A stretch of 64,000 bases of DNA. Source: Verrucomicrobiales bacterium (lineage in GTDB: Bacteria > Verrucomicrobiota > Verrucomicrobiia > Limisphaerales > UBA1100). The position numbers and the translations under genes are program-made. Below the pieces are notes generated by a model. The model did no database searches. It was not told the DNA's origin and saw nothing but the letters and a program-made list of their open reading frames with translations. This document shows, piece after piece, positions 18,820 through 27,637 of the stretch; position 1 is the first letter of the stretch, and each line of letters starts with the position of its first letter. The stretch lies in assembly GCA_005809105.1 (NCBI GenBank), contig SYLI01000027.1, positions 1-64,000 on the forward strand, written 5' to 3'.

Positions 18820-19566
18820 ATGAAGGACAACTCGCAGGTGACGAACGGGGCGGGTCCCGTGATGATCGAAGCGGCGGGCCTGTGCAAGTACTACGGCCGC
18901 TTCAAGGCGGTGGAGAACCTGAGCTTCGCCGTCCATCAGGGCGAGGTGGTCGCCTTCCTGGGGCCCAACGGGGCAGGCAAGAGCACCACCATGAAGCTTT
19001 TGACCGGCTATCTGGCTCCCTCAGGCGGGGCGGCGCGCATCTGCGGGCATGACGTGACGGAGTCCCGTCTGGCCGTCGCGCACCGGCTGGGATACCTGCC
19101 GGAGAATGGCCCGCTCTATCTGGAAATGACGCCCATGGCGCTGCTCAGGTTTTTTGCCGACGCCCGCGGGATGTCGCCGGCGCGGCGCCACGAGCGGATC
19201 GATTATGTAGTGACGATCTGCGCTTTGGGTGAGGTGCTTCAAAAACCCATCGGCAAGCTCTCCCGCGGCTACCGCCAGCGCGTGGGCATGGCCAACGCGC
19301 TTCTTCACGACCCCGACGTGCTCATCATGGACGAGCCCACCGCGGGGCTGGACCCAAACCAGATTCTCGAGGTTCGCAAGACCATCCGCAGCCTGGGCAA
19401 AACCATCCTGCTGTCCACGCACATCCTTCAGGAGGTGCGGGAAGTGGCCGACCGCGTGCTGCTCATCAACGAGGGCCAGCAGGTGTTTTACGGGCCGTCC
19501 TCGACACTGAAGAACGAGCCCTCGCTGGACGGGTGGTTCCACCAGCAAACGCTCTCAAGCAAATGA
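18820..19566 (+). CDS. ABC transporter ATP-binding protein, GldA-like
   Basis: A 248-residue ATPase. Walker A is GPNGAGKST, Walker B is VLIMDEPTAGLDP, and the signature motif is LSRGYRQRVG; a switch histidine is in LLSTHIL. The opening YYGRFKAVENLSF and the segment AVAHRLGYLPENGPLYLEMT resemble GldA/NosF/YhbF-type ABC-2 export ATPases. Its stop overlaps the start of the next gene (ATGA), which encodes the permease, so the two form one transporter at the inner membrane. Substrate unknown. It opens a long envelope locus. Confidence 0.92.
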   Translation: MKDNSQVTNGAGPVMIEAAGLCKYYGRFKAVENLSFAVHQGEVVAFLGPNGAGKSTTMKLLTGYLAPSGGAARICGHDVTESRLAVAHRLGYLPENGPLYLEMTPMALLRFFADARGMSPARRHERIDYVVTICALGEVLQKPIGKLSRGYRQRVGMANALLHDPDVLIMDEPTAGLDPNQILEVRKTIRSLGKTILLSTHILQEVREVADRVLLINEGQQVFYGPSSTLKNEPSLDGWFHQQTLSSK

Positions 19567-22500
19567 ACGCCCACGCCGTCCTCGCTGTTTTCAAGCGCAA
19601 CCTCTCCGCCTACTTCGGCAGCCCGACGGGCTACGTCTTTATCTGCGCCTTCGTGCTGTCCACGGGATTGGCGGCATTCTGGCCGCAGGAGTTTTTCAAC
19701 TCCAACCTGGCGAACCTGGACCAGCTCAACAAGTACATCCACCTCATCCTGCTGGCGTTCGTGCCGGCCATCACGATGAGCATCTGGGCCGAGGAACGCC
19801 GGCAGGGCACCGACGAGCTGCTGCTCACGCTCCCGGTGAGCGACATGGAGGTGGTGAGCGGCAAATATCTGGCGGCCGTCGCCATCTTCACGGCCTCGCT
19901 CTTCTTCTCCTTTTCCAACGTGCTCGTCTTGAGCCTGCTGGGCGACCCCGATCCGGGGCTCATGTGCGCCACCTACTTTGGCTACTGGTGCATGGGGCTG
20001 ACGATGCTGGCCGTGGGCATGGCGGCCTCCTTCCTCACCCTCAATCTCACCGTGGCCTTCGTGCTCGCCATCGCGTTTAACGCGCCCTTGGTGCTCTCCA
20101 GTTCCACGGCCATCAGCAGCGTGCTGGCGGGCCTTTTGGAAAAGGTCGCGCTGCTGAGTCCCCAGTCGGTGCAGGACTGGAATCTCACCGGGCTGCTTCG
20201 CGATTGGAGCGCGCACTCCAAGTTCCACGACTTTTCCCGCGGCGTCGTCAGCCTCTCCAGCGTGGTGTACTTCCTCACCTGGGCGGGCCTGATGCTCTAT
20301 CTCTGCGCCATCCTCATCGGCCGCCGGCACTGGGCCACGGGCGGCGCGGGCCACGTGGCGGGCTGGCATTATGCCCTGCGTGCCTGCTCGGTCGCGGTGG
20401 CCGGCATCTCGCTGAGCCTTCTCGGGCGTGATCACGACGTGCGCGCCGACTTGAGCACCGAGCGGCTCAGCTCGCTCTCCCCCCAGAGCATCCGGCTGCT
20501 CGGCGAACTGGGAGCCAAGCGCGCCATGCGCATCGAGGCTTTCGTCAGCCCCGAGCACGATGTGCCCGAGGGTTACATCCAGACGCGGCTTAATCTGCTC
20601 ACCATGCTCGACGAGCTGCGCAAGGGAAGCGGCGGACGCATCAGCGTCGTCCTGCATGAGACCGAGAGTTTCAAGCCCGAGGCCACCGTGGCCGAGCGCC
20701 GCTATGGCATCACGGCGCAGCAGGTCTTCACGCGCGACCGCGGCCGTTTCAAGGAGAGCCGTATTTACATGGGAGTGGCGGTGGTCAGCGGCACCGACAA
20801 GGTCGTGATCCCCTTTGTGGATCGGGGCGTGCCGGTGGAGTACGAGCTGGTGCGTTCGCTGGTGTCGCTGGGGCAGGATCAGCCGCGCAAACTTCTGGGC
20901 ATCGTCAAGACCGACGCCGACCTCATGGGCGATCAGGATCCACGTTCGTTCCAGCGCGACAGCCACCCCCTGGTGGACGAATTGCGCAAGCAGTACGAAT
21001 TGCGCGAAGTGGACATGGATCAGCCGCTGGAACTGTTGGGCCGCCGCCTCGACGCCCTCCTGGTGGCCCAGCCTTCGAGCCTCTCGCCCGAGGGAATGAC
21101 CAACCTTCTTGCCGCCATCCGCTCGGGCATCCCCACCGCGCTCTTTGAGGATCCCGAGTCGTTCGTCAACGGACGGATTCCGGGCACGCGCGAGCCGCGC
21201 CGGCCCCAACAGCGGCAGCAGATGCCCTTTGGCCAGCCGCCGCCCATGCTGCCCAAGGGCGACGTGCATCAGCTCTGGAAGTTGCTCGGCATCACCTCGC
21301 TGACGGCGGACGACCGGCGGGTGCTTGATGTGACGGAGACGGAAACGGAGCTCTGGCAAATGGCGACCTTGAACCTGCCCAGCGACGAGCCGCGCCGCGA
21401 GGTTCTGGCCCTGCTGGGGCGTGGGTTTGAGGATTACATGACCAGCGAGCGCCAGCGCATGGTGCCTCCGTCGGATGATCCGGCGAAGGACATCCGCGAA
21501 GAGCGCGAGGTGTTGGAGCAGGAGGCCGAAAACGAAGTGCTGCGCGGCCTTGTGGCGCAGCTCCCCAAGAACAACCCCAACCGGCCGCTGTTGCAGCGCC
21601 TGCTGGAGGCCAACCAGTCGCTGATGGTGCGCAAGCGGATTGAAGCCATGGCTGCGCGCGTTCGGCGGCAGGGCACCGACTTGCAGGATCGGGCCCAAAA
21701 AACCCGCACCACCCACGTCGTCTGGCATCGCTACAATCCCTTCCCCAAGACGGAGGAGTTGCCGGTGTTTACCGACGAGTTTGTCTTTGTCGGCCGCGAC
21801 GCCACCGGCGCCAAGCAGGCGTTTAACCCCGGGCATGAAATCTCCTCGGGCCTCCAGCACATTCTCATGCCTCACGCCGGCGCGCTGCACTGGGACGCCG
21901 CCTCGGGACTCAAGCACGTGCCTCTGGTTCAAACCGGCACCACGAGCGGGCTTACCGACTTGAACGAACTCTATACCGACACGCCCTTTGGCCGCGTTCC
22001 CAACACGGCGCTGAACCGAACGACGACCGGCGAGCAATTTGTCCTGGCGGCCCACATCACCGGCAAGGCCGGCGTGGCGGGCGCGCCGCCAGAGCGGCTT
22101 AAACTGGCCAAGGATCTGATTTCGCGCATCCCCAGGAAGGATCAGAACAACACCTTTGCCGCCGACTTGGCCAAGGTAAACGCCGAGGCCGGCCGTGCCT
22201 TCGAGGACTGGGCCAAAACCGCCTATACTCCGGATCGCCTCGTGCAGAGCCTCACCAACGAGACCAAGCTCAGAGCCGAGATTCAGGAACTCAAGGCGAC
22301 GGCCAAGGCCCTCTCGGACATGATTGACCGTCATGGCCCCGCTCTGACTAGGGCCTTGGGAGACGAGGCGCCGGCCGCAAAGCCGGTGGCGGAAATCAAT
22401 GTCGTGCTGACCACCGACGTGGACCTCTTCTCCACTCCCTTCTTTCGCATCCGCAGCGCCGGAGGGCTTGACCCCAACATGGAGCTGGATTTGGACGTGG

Positions 22501-23048
22501 ACAATGTCTCCTTCCTGCTCAACACGGTGGATCATCTGGCCGGAGACAAGCGATTCCTCGAGATTCGCAAGAAGCGCAGGCTGCACCGGACCCTGGCGGA
22601 GTTTGACAAGGAAGTGCAGGCCTCGCGCACCAAGTCGCGGGAAGCGCGCGCCAAGTACGAGCGGGAGTACAAGCAGACCATCGCCGAGGCTCAGAAGGAG
22701 CTGCGCGCGCGCATGCAGGCCATCATCCCACGTGATTTGGGCGGCAATCCCGACCAGCCCTTCCTCATCCTCACCCAGCAGCAGCAGAACCAACTGCGGG
22801 CAGCCGAGGATCAGGTCAATGCGGCCTTGGATGTGCAGCGCAAGCGGATGGAGAAGCGGCGCGATGCGCTCATCAAGGAAGCCGAAAGCGACCTGGAGCA
22901 GGATATCCGCCGCAAACAGGATGGAATCAAGAGAATGGCCGTGGTGCTGCCCCCCATCCTGCCGCTGGGAATTGGGCTGGTGATCTTCCTCACGCGCCGG
23001 TCCAGAGAACTGGCCGGTGCCAACGTCCGCCGGCTGCGCGCCCAGTAG
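19563..23048 (+). CDS. Fused ABC-2 permease and GldG-type auxiliary protein
   Basis: 1161 residues. The first about 270 residues are an ABC-2/GldF-like permease with about six membrane segments, starting LAVFKRNLSAYFGSPTGYVFI and including WAEERRQGTDELLLTLPVSDMEVVSGKYL. A GldG-like extracytoplasmic region follows (DHDVRADLSTERLSSLSPQS; later KLLGIVKTDADL). The end is a charged coiled coil (about 1010-1120) and a final membrane helix (VLPPILPLGIGLVIFL). GldF-GldG fusions are known outside Bacteroidota, where GldA/F/G are needed for gliding; the substrate is unresolved. Translation is coupled to the ATPase gene. The insert RPQQRQQMPFGQPPPMLPKG is a proline/glutamine-rich linker. Confidence 0.88.
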   Translation: MNAHAVLAVFKRNLSAYFGSPTGYVFICAFVLSTGLAAFWPQEFFNSNLANLDQLNKYIHLILLAFVPAITMSIWAEERRQGTDELLLTLPVSDMEVVSGKYLAAVAIFTASLFFSFSNVLVLSLLGDPDPGLMCATYFGYWCMGLTMLAVGMAASFLTLNLTVAFVLAIAFNAPLVLSSSTAISSVLAGLLEKVALLSPQSVQDWNLTGLLRDWSAHSKFHDFSRGVVSLSSVVYFLTWAGLMLYLCAILIGRRHWATGGAGHVAGWHYALRACSVAVAGISLSLLGRDHDVRADLSTERLSSLSPQSIRLLGELGAKRAMRIEAFVSPEHDVPEGYIQTRLNLLTMLDELRKGSGGRISVVLHETESFKPEATVAERRYGITAQQVFTRDRGRFKESRIYMGVAVVSGTDKVVIPFVDRGVPVEYELVRSLVSLGQDQPRKLLGIVKTDADLMGDQDPRSFQRDSHPLVDELRKQYELREVDMDQPLELLGRRLDALLVAQPSSLSPEGMTNLLAAIRSGIPTALFEDPESFVNGRIPGTREPRRPQQRQQMPFGQPPPMLPKGDVHQLWKLLGITSLTADDRRVLDVTETETELWQMATLNLPSDEPRREVLALLGRGFEDYMTSERQRMVPPSDDPAKDIREEREVLEQEAENEVLRGLVAQLPKNNPNRPLLQRLLEANQSLMVRKRIEAMAARVRRQGTDLQDRAQKTRTTHVVWHRYNPFPKTEELPVFTDEFVFVGRDATGAKQAFNPGHEISSGLQHILMPHAGALHWDAASGLKHVPLVQTGTTSGLTDLNELYTDTPFGRVPNTALNRTTTGEQFVLAAHITGKAGVAGAPPERLKLAKDLISRIPRKDQNNTFAADLAKVNAEAGRAFEDWAKTAYTPDRLVQSLTNETKLRAEIQELKATAKALSDMIDRHGPALTRALGDEAPAAKPVAEINVVLTTDVDLFSTPFFRIRSAGGLDPNMELDLDVDNVSFLLNTVDHLAGDKRFLEIRKKRRLHRTLAEFDKEVQASRTKSREARAKYEREYKQTIAEAQKELRARMQAIIPRDLGGNPDQPFLILTQQQQNQLRAAEDQVNAALDVQRKRMEKRRDALIKEAESDLEQDIRRKQDGIKRMAVVLPPILPLGIGLVIFLTRRSRELAGANVRRLRAQ

Positions 23049-23052
23049 ATTT

Positions 23053-23072
23053 CTGTTTTTTAAAAAAATCAG
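23053..23072. repeat. AT-rich near-palindrome between permease and DUF4340 genes
   Basis: CTGTTTTTTAAAAAAATCAG reads almost the same on both strands and fills most of the 26-base gap before the DUF4340 gene. It contrasts with the GC-rich surroundings. It might act as a local regulatory or unwinding element, or simply leave the ribosome site unstructured. Confidence 0.35.
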
Positions 23073-23074
23073 CC

Positions 23075-24856
23075 ATGAAAGAAAACGCCAAGTCCGCAAC
23101 GTTTTTCGCCGCAGCCGCCGTGCTGCTGCTGCTGGCGCTGGTGACACGGCCCACGGTGAAGACCCCTGCGGCACGCAATCTGGGAGGCGCCATTCACCCC
23201 GGATTCACCGATCCGCTGGCGGTTTCCAAGGTGGAGATTCTGGAGTACGACACGCGTCAGGGTGAGGCCATCGGCATCACCGCGGCCAAGAAATCCGGAG
23301 GCTGGGTCATCCAATCGCACCGCGACTATCCTGCCGACGCGCAGCACCAGCTCCAAAAGGCCGCAACGCTCTTGATTGGCCTTGAGAAGCTGGGTGTGGA
23401 ATCAAGCGACGCCTCCGACCACGCCAAGTTTGGCGTCGCGGATCCTCAAAAAGCCAAGCCGGGGGACGAAGGCGTGGGCAAGCTGGTGCGATTTTCAGAC
23501 GATGCGGGCGCGGTGCTCGCCGAGTTGATCGTCGGCAGGGAGCTTCCGGCCGACCCAGGCGCCGAGGCCCAGCCGGCCAAGCTGCATTACGTGAGAATCC
23601 CCGGCGAGGATGGCGTGTTCACCACGCGACTGGGAAACACGAGCGCGCTCACCACGAAGTTTGAGGACTGGGTGGAGCGTGACTTGCTGAGCTTCAAGGG
23701 CGGCTACCAATTCAACTCCGCCGCCGTGAAACGCATCGTGATGGACCTGCACCGGGTGGAGGATGTCGGCCTTGGCGTGCGGCCCATCAAGGGGCCCGTC
23801 CTCCAATTCCTGCACCAATCCTCCGGTGCTCCTGAATGGGTGGACGCGAATGGAAGTGACTTTAAGCCAGCCCGCCATGAGCAGCTCAACTCTGCGGCGT
23901 TGGGAGACTTTCGCACGGCGCTCTCGGAGCTCAAAATCACCGACGCAGAACTCAAGCCTGCGGTTCTGGCTACCAATCTGCTGGCCGGGAGCGAATTCGC
24001 CGGCGAACTGGACGTCGAGGGGGTTCGCTCGCTCCGCAAGAAGGGCTATTGGCCGGCCCGAATGACTGACGACAACAAGACGGCGCCGGTCATCCTTTCC
24101 AATCAGGGCGAGACACGGGTGGGGATGGACGACGGAGTGGAATACGTTCTGCGATTTGGAGAGGCGGCCGCAAAGCCCGGCCAAACCGACAAGAATGCCA
24201 CGGCCGAGGGCCGGTACATCTACATTCTGGCCCGGTTCAGCGATTCGCTCTTGGAAAAGCCCATCCTTGTTCTGCCCGAGGTGAACGCCACCGGTGCCGT
24301 TGATGCCAACGCCACCAACCTGGACAAACTGCGCGAAGCCAATCGAACCCTGGCCACCCAAGAACACCAGAAAAAGTTGAAGGACTTCAACGACAAGGCC
24401 GACACCGCGCAGCGCCGCGTGCGCGAGCTCAATCAGAAATATGCGCGGTGGTATTACGTCATCGGCGAGGACGTTTACAAGAAGCTGCACCTTGAGCGCG
24501 CCACCTTGGTGCAGGAGACCAGCATTCAGGCCTTGCACCTATTGGTGGCTTACAAGGGTGCGCGCGGCGCAGATGAAAAGCTGGCCCGCACCGAGGATGA
24601 GGCGCGCAAGCTGGCGGTGGAACTGCACAAGCAGGCGAACGCCAAGGATGCCGACTTTGGCAAGCTGGCTCGCGAGAATTCCGACGATCCGGGCAGCAAG
24701 CTAAGCAGTGGCGCTTTGGGAGACTTCACCTACACGGGCATCACCAAGGAAATTGGCGATAGCTTTGCCAAGGCGGCGTTTGCGCTGGAGGTCAACGGCA
24801 CTTCCCCGGTGGTTCAATCGCCTGCGGGCTTCCACATCATACGCCGCAGCAAGTAG
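23075..24856 (+). CDS. DUF4340 protein fused to a PpiC-type peptidyl-prolyl isomerase domain
   Basis: A 593-residue protein. It has one N-terminal membrane helix (FFAAAAVLLLLALV), then a DUF4340 region (LAVSKVEILEYDT, TKFEDWVERDLLSF, VKRIVMDL) that normally accompanies GldG-type proteins. A charged coiled coil follows (about 430-470). The last about 105 residues look like a parvulin/PpiC rotamase: QALHLLVAYKGARGADEKLA, FGKLARENSDDPGSKLSSGALGDF, and ending SPAGFHIIRRSK. The protein is anchored in the inner membrane with its bulk outside the cytoplasm. Residues 70-430 probably read out an envelope partner while the isomerase helps folding of exported proteins; this is inference. Confidence 0.82.
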   Translation: MKENAKSATFFAAAAVLLLLALVTRPTVKTPAARNLGGAIHPGFTDPLAVSKVEILEYDTRQGEAIGITAAKKSGGWVIQSHRDYPADAQHQLQKAATLLIGLEKLGVESSDASDHAKFGVADPQKAKPGDEGVGKLVRFSDDAGAVLAELIVGRELPADPGAEAQPAKLHYVRIPGEDGVFTTRLGNTSALTTKFEDWVERDLLSFKGGYQFNSAAVKRIVMDLHRVEDVGLGVRPIKGPVLQFLHQSSGAPEWVDANGSDFKPARHEQLNSAALGDFRTALSELKITDAELKPAVLATNLLAGSEFAGELDVEGVRSLRKKGYWPARMTDDNKTAPVILSNQGETRVGMDDGVEYVLRFGEAAAKPGQTDKNATAEGRYIYILARFSDSLLEKPILVLPEVNATGAVDANATNLDKLREANRTLATQEHQKKLKDFNDKADTAQRRVRELNQKYARWYYVIGEDVYKKLHLERATLVQETSIQALHLLVAYKGARGADEKLARTEDEARKLAVELHKQANAKDADFGKLARENSDDPGSKLSSGALGDFTYTGITKEIGDSFAKAAFALEVNGTSPVVQSPAGFHIIRRSK

Positions 24857-24915
24857 CGGGATTTGACAGCTTGCTTGGATAGTGCTTTCTTGCTACAGGA
24901 AAGCGGAGGGTCTCT

Positions 24916-25683
24916 ATGGGCATTGTCACGAAAGTCATGCTGGTTCTCATCATCCTTGCGGGTGGAGCGGGGATTTTCTTTGGCGTCGCCGTGGCCCCCG
25001 CCAAGATCAGCGCCCTTCAGGAAAAAGCAGGCAATGCCAAGACGGCGCAGGAACAAGTAGGAGCCAAGCAGAAGGAAATCGACAGGCTGGGAGCCGACTT
25101 CAATCTGGCCAAGGGCAATCTGGACAACAAGCTTCAGGAGGTGACCAACCTGATGGCGAAGGTGGTGGGCGCAGAAAAAACTGCCCAAGACAAGGTGACC
25201 GAGGCCGCCAAGGCGGTCGCCGACTTGGCTCAAAAAACGGCGGAGCACGACGCGCTCAATCAGAAATACACCGCCGACCAGCTTAAGCTCAATGATCTCC
25301 CCAAGCTGCAAAGCGACCTGGCCGCTTTCGGATCCCTGAAATTCGATGGGCAGATCGTGGCTGACCCCAACAAGATTCAAGACTATCTCAAGGAGCTTGA
25401 GACGCTGAAGAAAAAGGCGCCCACTCCGGTTGGCCCAGTCAAGCCTGCCGTCAAGACCGCGGGGCGGGTGACCAACGTGGACCCCAAATTTGGTTTCATC
25501 CAAATTGACTTCAGCGGCCAAGAAACTGCGGTGGGAGCTCTCTTCAAGGTGAAACGCGGCGGCAACTTTGTCGGCCAAATCAAAGTGGTGCGTGTTCAGG
25601 GCGCATCTTCGTACTGTCAGGTTGACAAGGCCAACACGCCTGGCCAGATCGTGGCTGGCGACACAGTTGAGAAGTCCAACTGA
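24916..25683 (+). CDS. Membrane-anchored coiled-coil protein 1 with shared C-terminal beta domain
   Basis: A 255-residue protein of unrecognised family. Residues 1-30 are one membrane helix (MLVLIILAGGAGIFFGVAVA). About 30-120 is a heptad-rich coiled coil (KQKEIDRLGADFNLAKGNL). The last about 75 residues (GRVTNVDPKFGFIQIDF to IVAGDTVE) form a small beta-rich domain shared with the next two genes. A good Shine-Dalgarno sequence (GGAGGG) lies 5 bases before the ATG. It follows the DUF4340 gene by 59 bases, and co-occurrence with the transporter suggests an envelope structural or tethering role. Confidence 0.8.
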   Translation: MGIVTKVMLVLIILAGGAGIFFGVAVAPAKISALQEKAGNAKTAQEQVGAKQKEIDRLGADFNLAKGNLDNKLQEVTNLMAKVVGAEKTAQDKVTEAAKAVADLAQKTAEHDALNQKYTADQLKLNDLPKLQSDLAAFGSLKFDGQIVADPNKIQDYLKELETLKKKAPTPVGPVKPAVKTAGRVTNVDPKFGFIQIDFSGQETAVGALFKVKRGGNFVGQIKVVRVQGASSYCQVDKANTPGQIVAGDTVEKSN

Positions 25684-25715
25684 CCGGCCAGCGGCCATCT
25701 CCTTAGCTCTGCGAG

Positions 25716-25734
25716 GGTGAATAATTTATTCACC
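25716..25734. promoter_or_regulatory. Perfect 19-base palindrome (operator-like)
   Basis: GGTGAATAA (25716-25724), one central T, then TTATTCACC (25726-25734): an exact dyad in the 119-base gap between coiled-coil genes 1 and 2. It is AT-rich in a GC-rich region. As RNA it could form an 8-bp stem with a 3-base loop followed by TTT, so a weak terminator or processing site is the alternative to a protein-binding operator. Confidence 0.5.
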
Positions 25735-25802
25735 TTTGGCATCGACGTGGGCCCTTCCATCGCGTAAAACACGCTGCAGGAGGAGGTCAGCCAAGGAATT
25801 TC

Positions 25803-26705
25803 ATGAAGCAAGGCACCACGCTCTTTGGGTTGGTTTCACTCATCATGCTCGCCGTTTTTGGCGCAGCGGGCTACTTCGTAAAAGCGGCCTTCGACGCCGA
25901 AAAGGGCAAGGCGCAGATGCAAGTGGTGTTGTCGGAAACAAGGGACGCCGTGGCCGACTTACGCGACAAGGTGGCCGAGATTGAGAAGGAGCGGCTTGCC
26001 GCACTCGACGCCGTGGCAAGCGCCAACATGCAGGCCGATCAGCTTGCCGCTCGCCTGCGCGAATACGAGGCCAACCTCCATGCTTCGCAGGCGGATTTGC
26101 GCCGGGCAACCAACCAGCTTGCGATTGAATCCACCATCCAGCAGTCGCTCAATCAGAAGATCAAGGAGATGGACAGCGCCCGGCGTGCCGCCGAGCAGCA
26201 GATGGTTGACTATCGGCAGAAGCTCGAGGCCCTTTCCAAACAAGTTCCCATCGGTGCCACCAATGCCGTGAAGGAGAACCCCTTCATCGGTGCTTATCTT
26301 GCGTTGAACTTAAGCCCCGATGAAATCCGCCAGAGGCTGGAGGAACTGGACCGGCTTCGCACCAGCTCAACGCCGGCCAAGCCCCAGATTCCCGGTGCGG
26401 GCACGGTGGCGTCGTCGCCCACGCCGGCACCCCCTGCCGTGGCTGCCACAGCCAAAGGCGGTGCCGCCGGCCAGATTCGCGCCGTCAACGCGGAGTTTTC
26501 ATTTGTCATTCTCGACGTGGGGGCGCCGCACGGCGTCAAAGTCGATGACGAATTTGCGGTGCTTCGCGGAAACGAGACCATCGGCCGCATCAAAGTGAAG
26601 CGGCTCTATCAGGGCCTCTCGGTGTGCGACCTTCTCAACGAGCAATCCGCCGCGGCCTTCCGAATCGGCGATCGGGTCGAGCAGATCAAGCCGCAAGCGC
26701 CATGA
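25803..26705 (+). CDS. Membrane-anchored coiled-coil protein 2 with shared C-terminal beta domain
   Basis: A 300-residue paralog of the preceding gene product. It has an N-terminal membrane helix (LFGLVSLIMLAVFGAAGYFV), a long coiled coil to about residue 150 (DLRDKVAEIEKERLAALDAV), and a Pro/Ala/Thr linker (SSTPAKPQIPGAGTVASSPT). The C-terminal beta domain reads GQIRAVNAEFSFVILDVG ... DEFAVLRGNETIGRIKVKRL ... FRIGDRVEQ. AAGGAA lies 5 bases ahead of the ATG. Its stop overlaps the next start (ATGA). Family and function are not recognised. Confidence 0.8.
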   Translation: MKQGTTLFGLVSLIMLAVFGAAGYFVKAAFDAEKGKAQMQVVLSETRDAVADLRDKVAEIEKERLAALDAVASANMQADQLAARLREYEANLHASQADLRRATNQLAIESTIQQSLNQKIKEMDSARRAAEQQMVDYRQKLEALSKQVPIGATNAVKENPFIGAYLALNLSPDEIRQRLEELDRLRTSSTPAKPQIPGAGTVASSPTPAPPAVAATAKGGAAGQIRAVNAEFSFVILDVGAPHGVKVDDEFAVLRGNETIGRIKVKRLYQGLSVCDLLNEQSAAAFRIGDRVEQIKPQAP

Positions 26706-27637
26706 AGCCCAACCCAGCCATCGCCATCAGCGTGCTGGCTGCCTTGTTGATGGGATTGGCCTGCGTGATGGTCTATCTGGTGTCTTCGGAGTTTGCTGCC
26801 GAAAAACGGCTTTCGGACGTGCGGGTTTCCCTCGGGGCGATTCGCCACCAGTACCAGCTGGCTGCCTTGGATCTCTCCAACAGACTCACTGAGCTGGCCG
26901 ACGCGCGCAAACAGTTGCAAACGGCCACCGGGGACCGAACGGCGGCCCAGACCGATCAGGGGCAGCAAGCTGAGTCGCTACGGACGCAACTGGCCACGCG
27001 GGACGCGGAGATTGCCGCCATACGGAAGCGTCTGGACAGCGCGACCAATGAGCTGAACCATGTTCTCACGCAGTTTCGTTCAGTAGAAACAGAGCTTCAA
27101 CAGAAGCTCAACGCCGCGTTGGCCAAGGCGCCCCCCACGGACGGCGGCATCAAATCCACAACGGCCCTGGCCCAGCAGCTCCAAGCCGAGCGGCATCGCG
27201 CCGAGGAGGCCACGGCGCGCGCGACAACCCTTCAAAAGTCTTTGGATGCCGCAATTCAAGAGCTGGCGCTCTTGCGCACGAAGCCAGCCCAGAGTCCAAA
27301 CCAAGTATCATCCACTGTGCCCGGCACCGCAGTCGAAAAAGTGGTGCGCCCAGCGCCTGCCACGCCCGCACCCAATGCGCAGCCGTTGCCCGCCGCAGGC
27401 GGGGCGTTTGGTGTCGTGCTTAACGTAGACTCCGACTTTGGGTTCATCACCGCCAGTCTCAACCCCACGCAAGGCCTGCCGACGGGGGCTACTTTGAAGG
27501 TGACACGGGCCGGGTTGTCTGTTGGCATGTTGAAGGTGTCGCGCATCCAGCGCGAGGGTTTGGTTTTTGCAGACATCCTGCAGGTTGCCGCGGGCCAATC
27601 CATCGCAGTGGGTGACCGCGTTGATTTGCAGCGATGA
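26702..27637 (+). CDS. Membrane-anchored coiled-coil protein 3 with shared C-terminal beta domain
   Basis: A 311-residue paralog. The ATG at 26702 overlaps the previous stop and is followed by a membrane helix (AISVLAALLMGLACVMVYLV). The coiled coil spans about 35-195 (LQTATGDRTAAQ, RDAEIAAIRKRLDSATNEL). A proline-rich linker (RPAPATPAPNAQPLPAAGG) precedes the same beta domain: GVVLNVDSDFGFITASL ... ATLKVTRAGLSVGMLKVSRI ... IAVGDRVDLQR. Order and domain layout match genes 1 and 2, so this array arose by tandem duplication. Its stop overlaps the next start. Confidence 0.8.
   Translation: MKPNPAIAISVLAALLMGLACVMVYLVSSEFAAEKRLSDVRVSLGAIRHQYQLAALDLSNRLTELADARKQLQTATGDRTAAQTDQGQQAESLRTQLATRDAEIAAIRKRLDSATNELNHVLTQFRSVETELQQKLNAALAKAPPTDGGIKSTTALAQQLQAERHRAEEATARATTLQKSLDAAIQELALLRTKPAQSPNQVSSTVPGTAVEKVVRPAPATPAPNAQPLPAAGGAFGVVLNVDSDFGFITASLNPTQGLPTGATLKVTRAGLSVGMLKVSRIQREGLVFADILQVAAGQSIAVGDRVDLQR

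Noticed and set aside
19488-23174. A 1228-codon open frame on the minus strand
   Set aside because: It is exactly antisense to the permease gene. The protein is rich in His, Gln, Arg and Gly with no family motif, as expected from the complement of a GC-rich gene.
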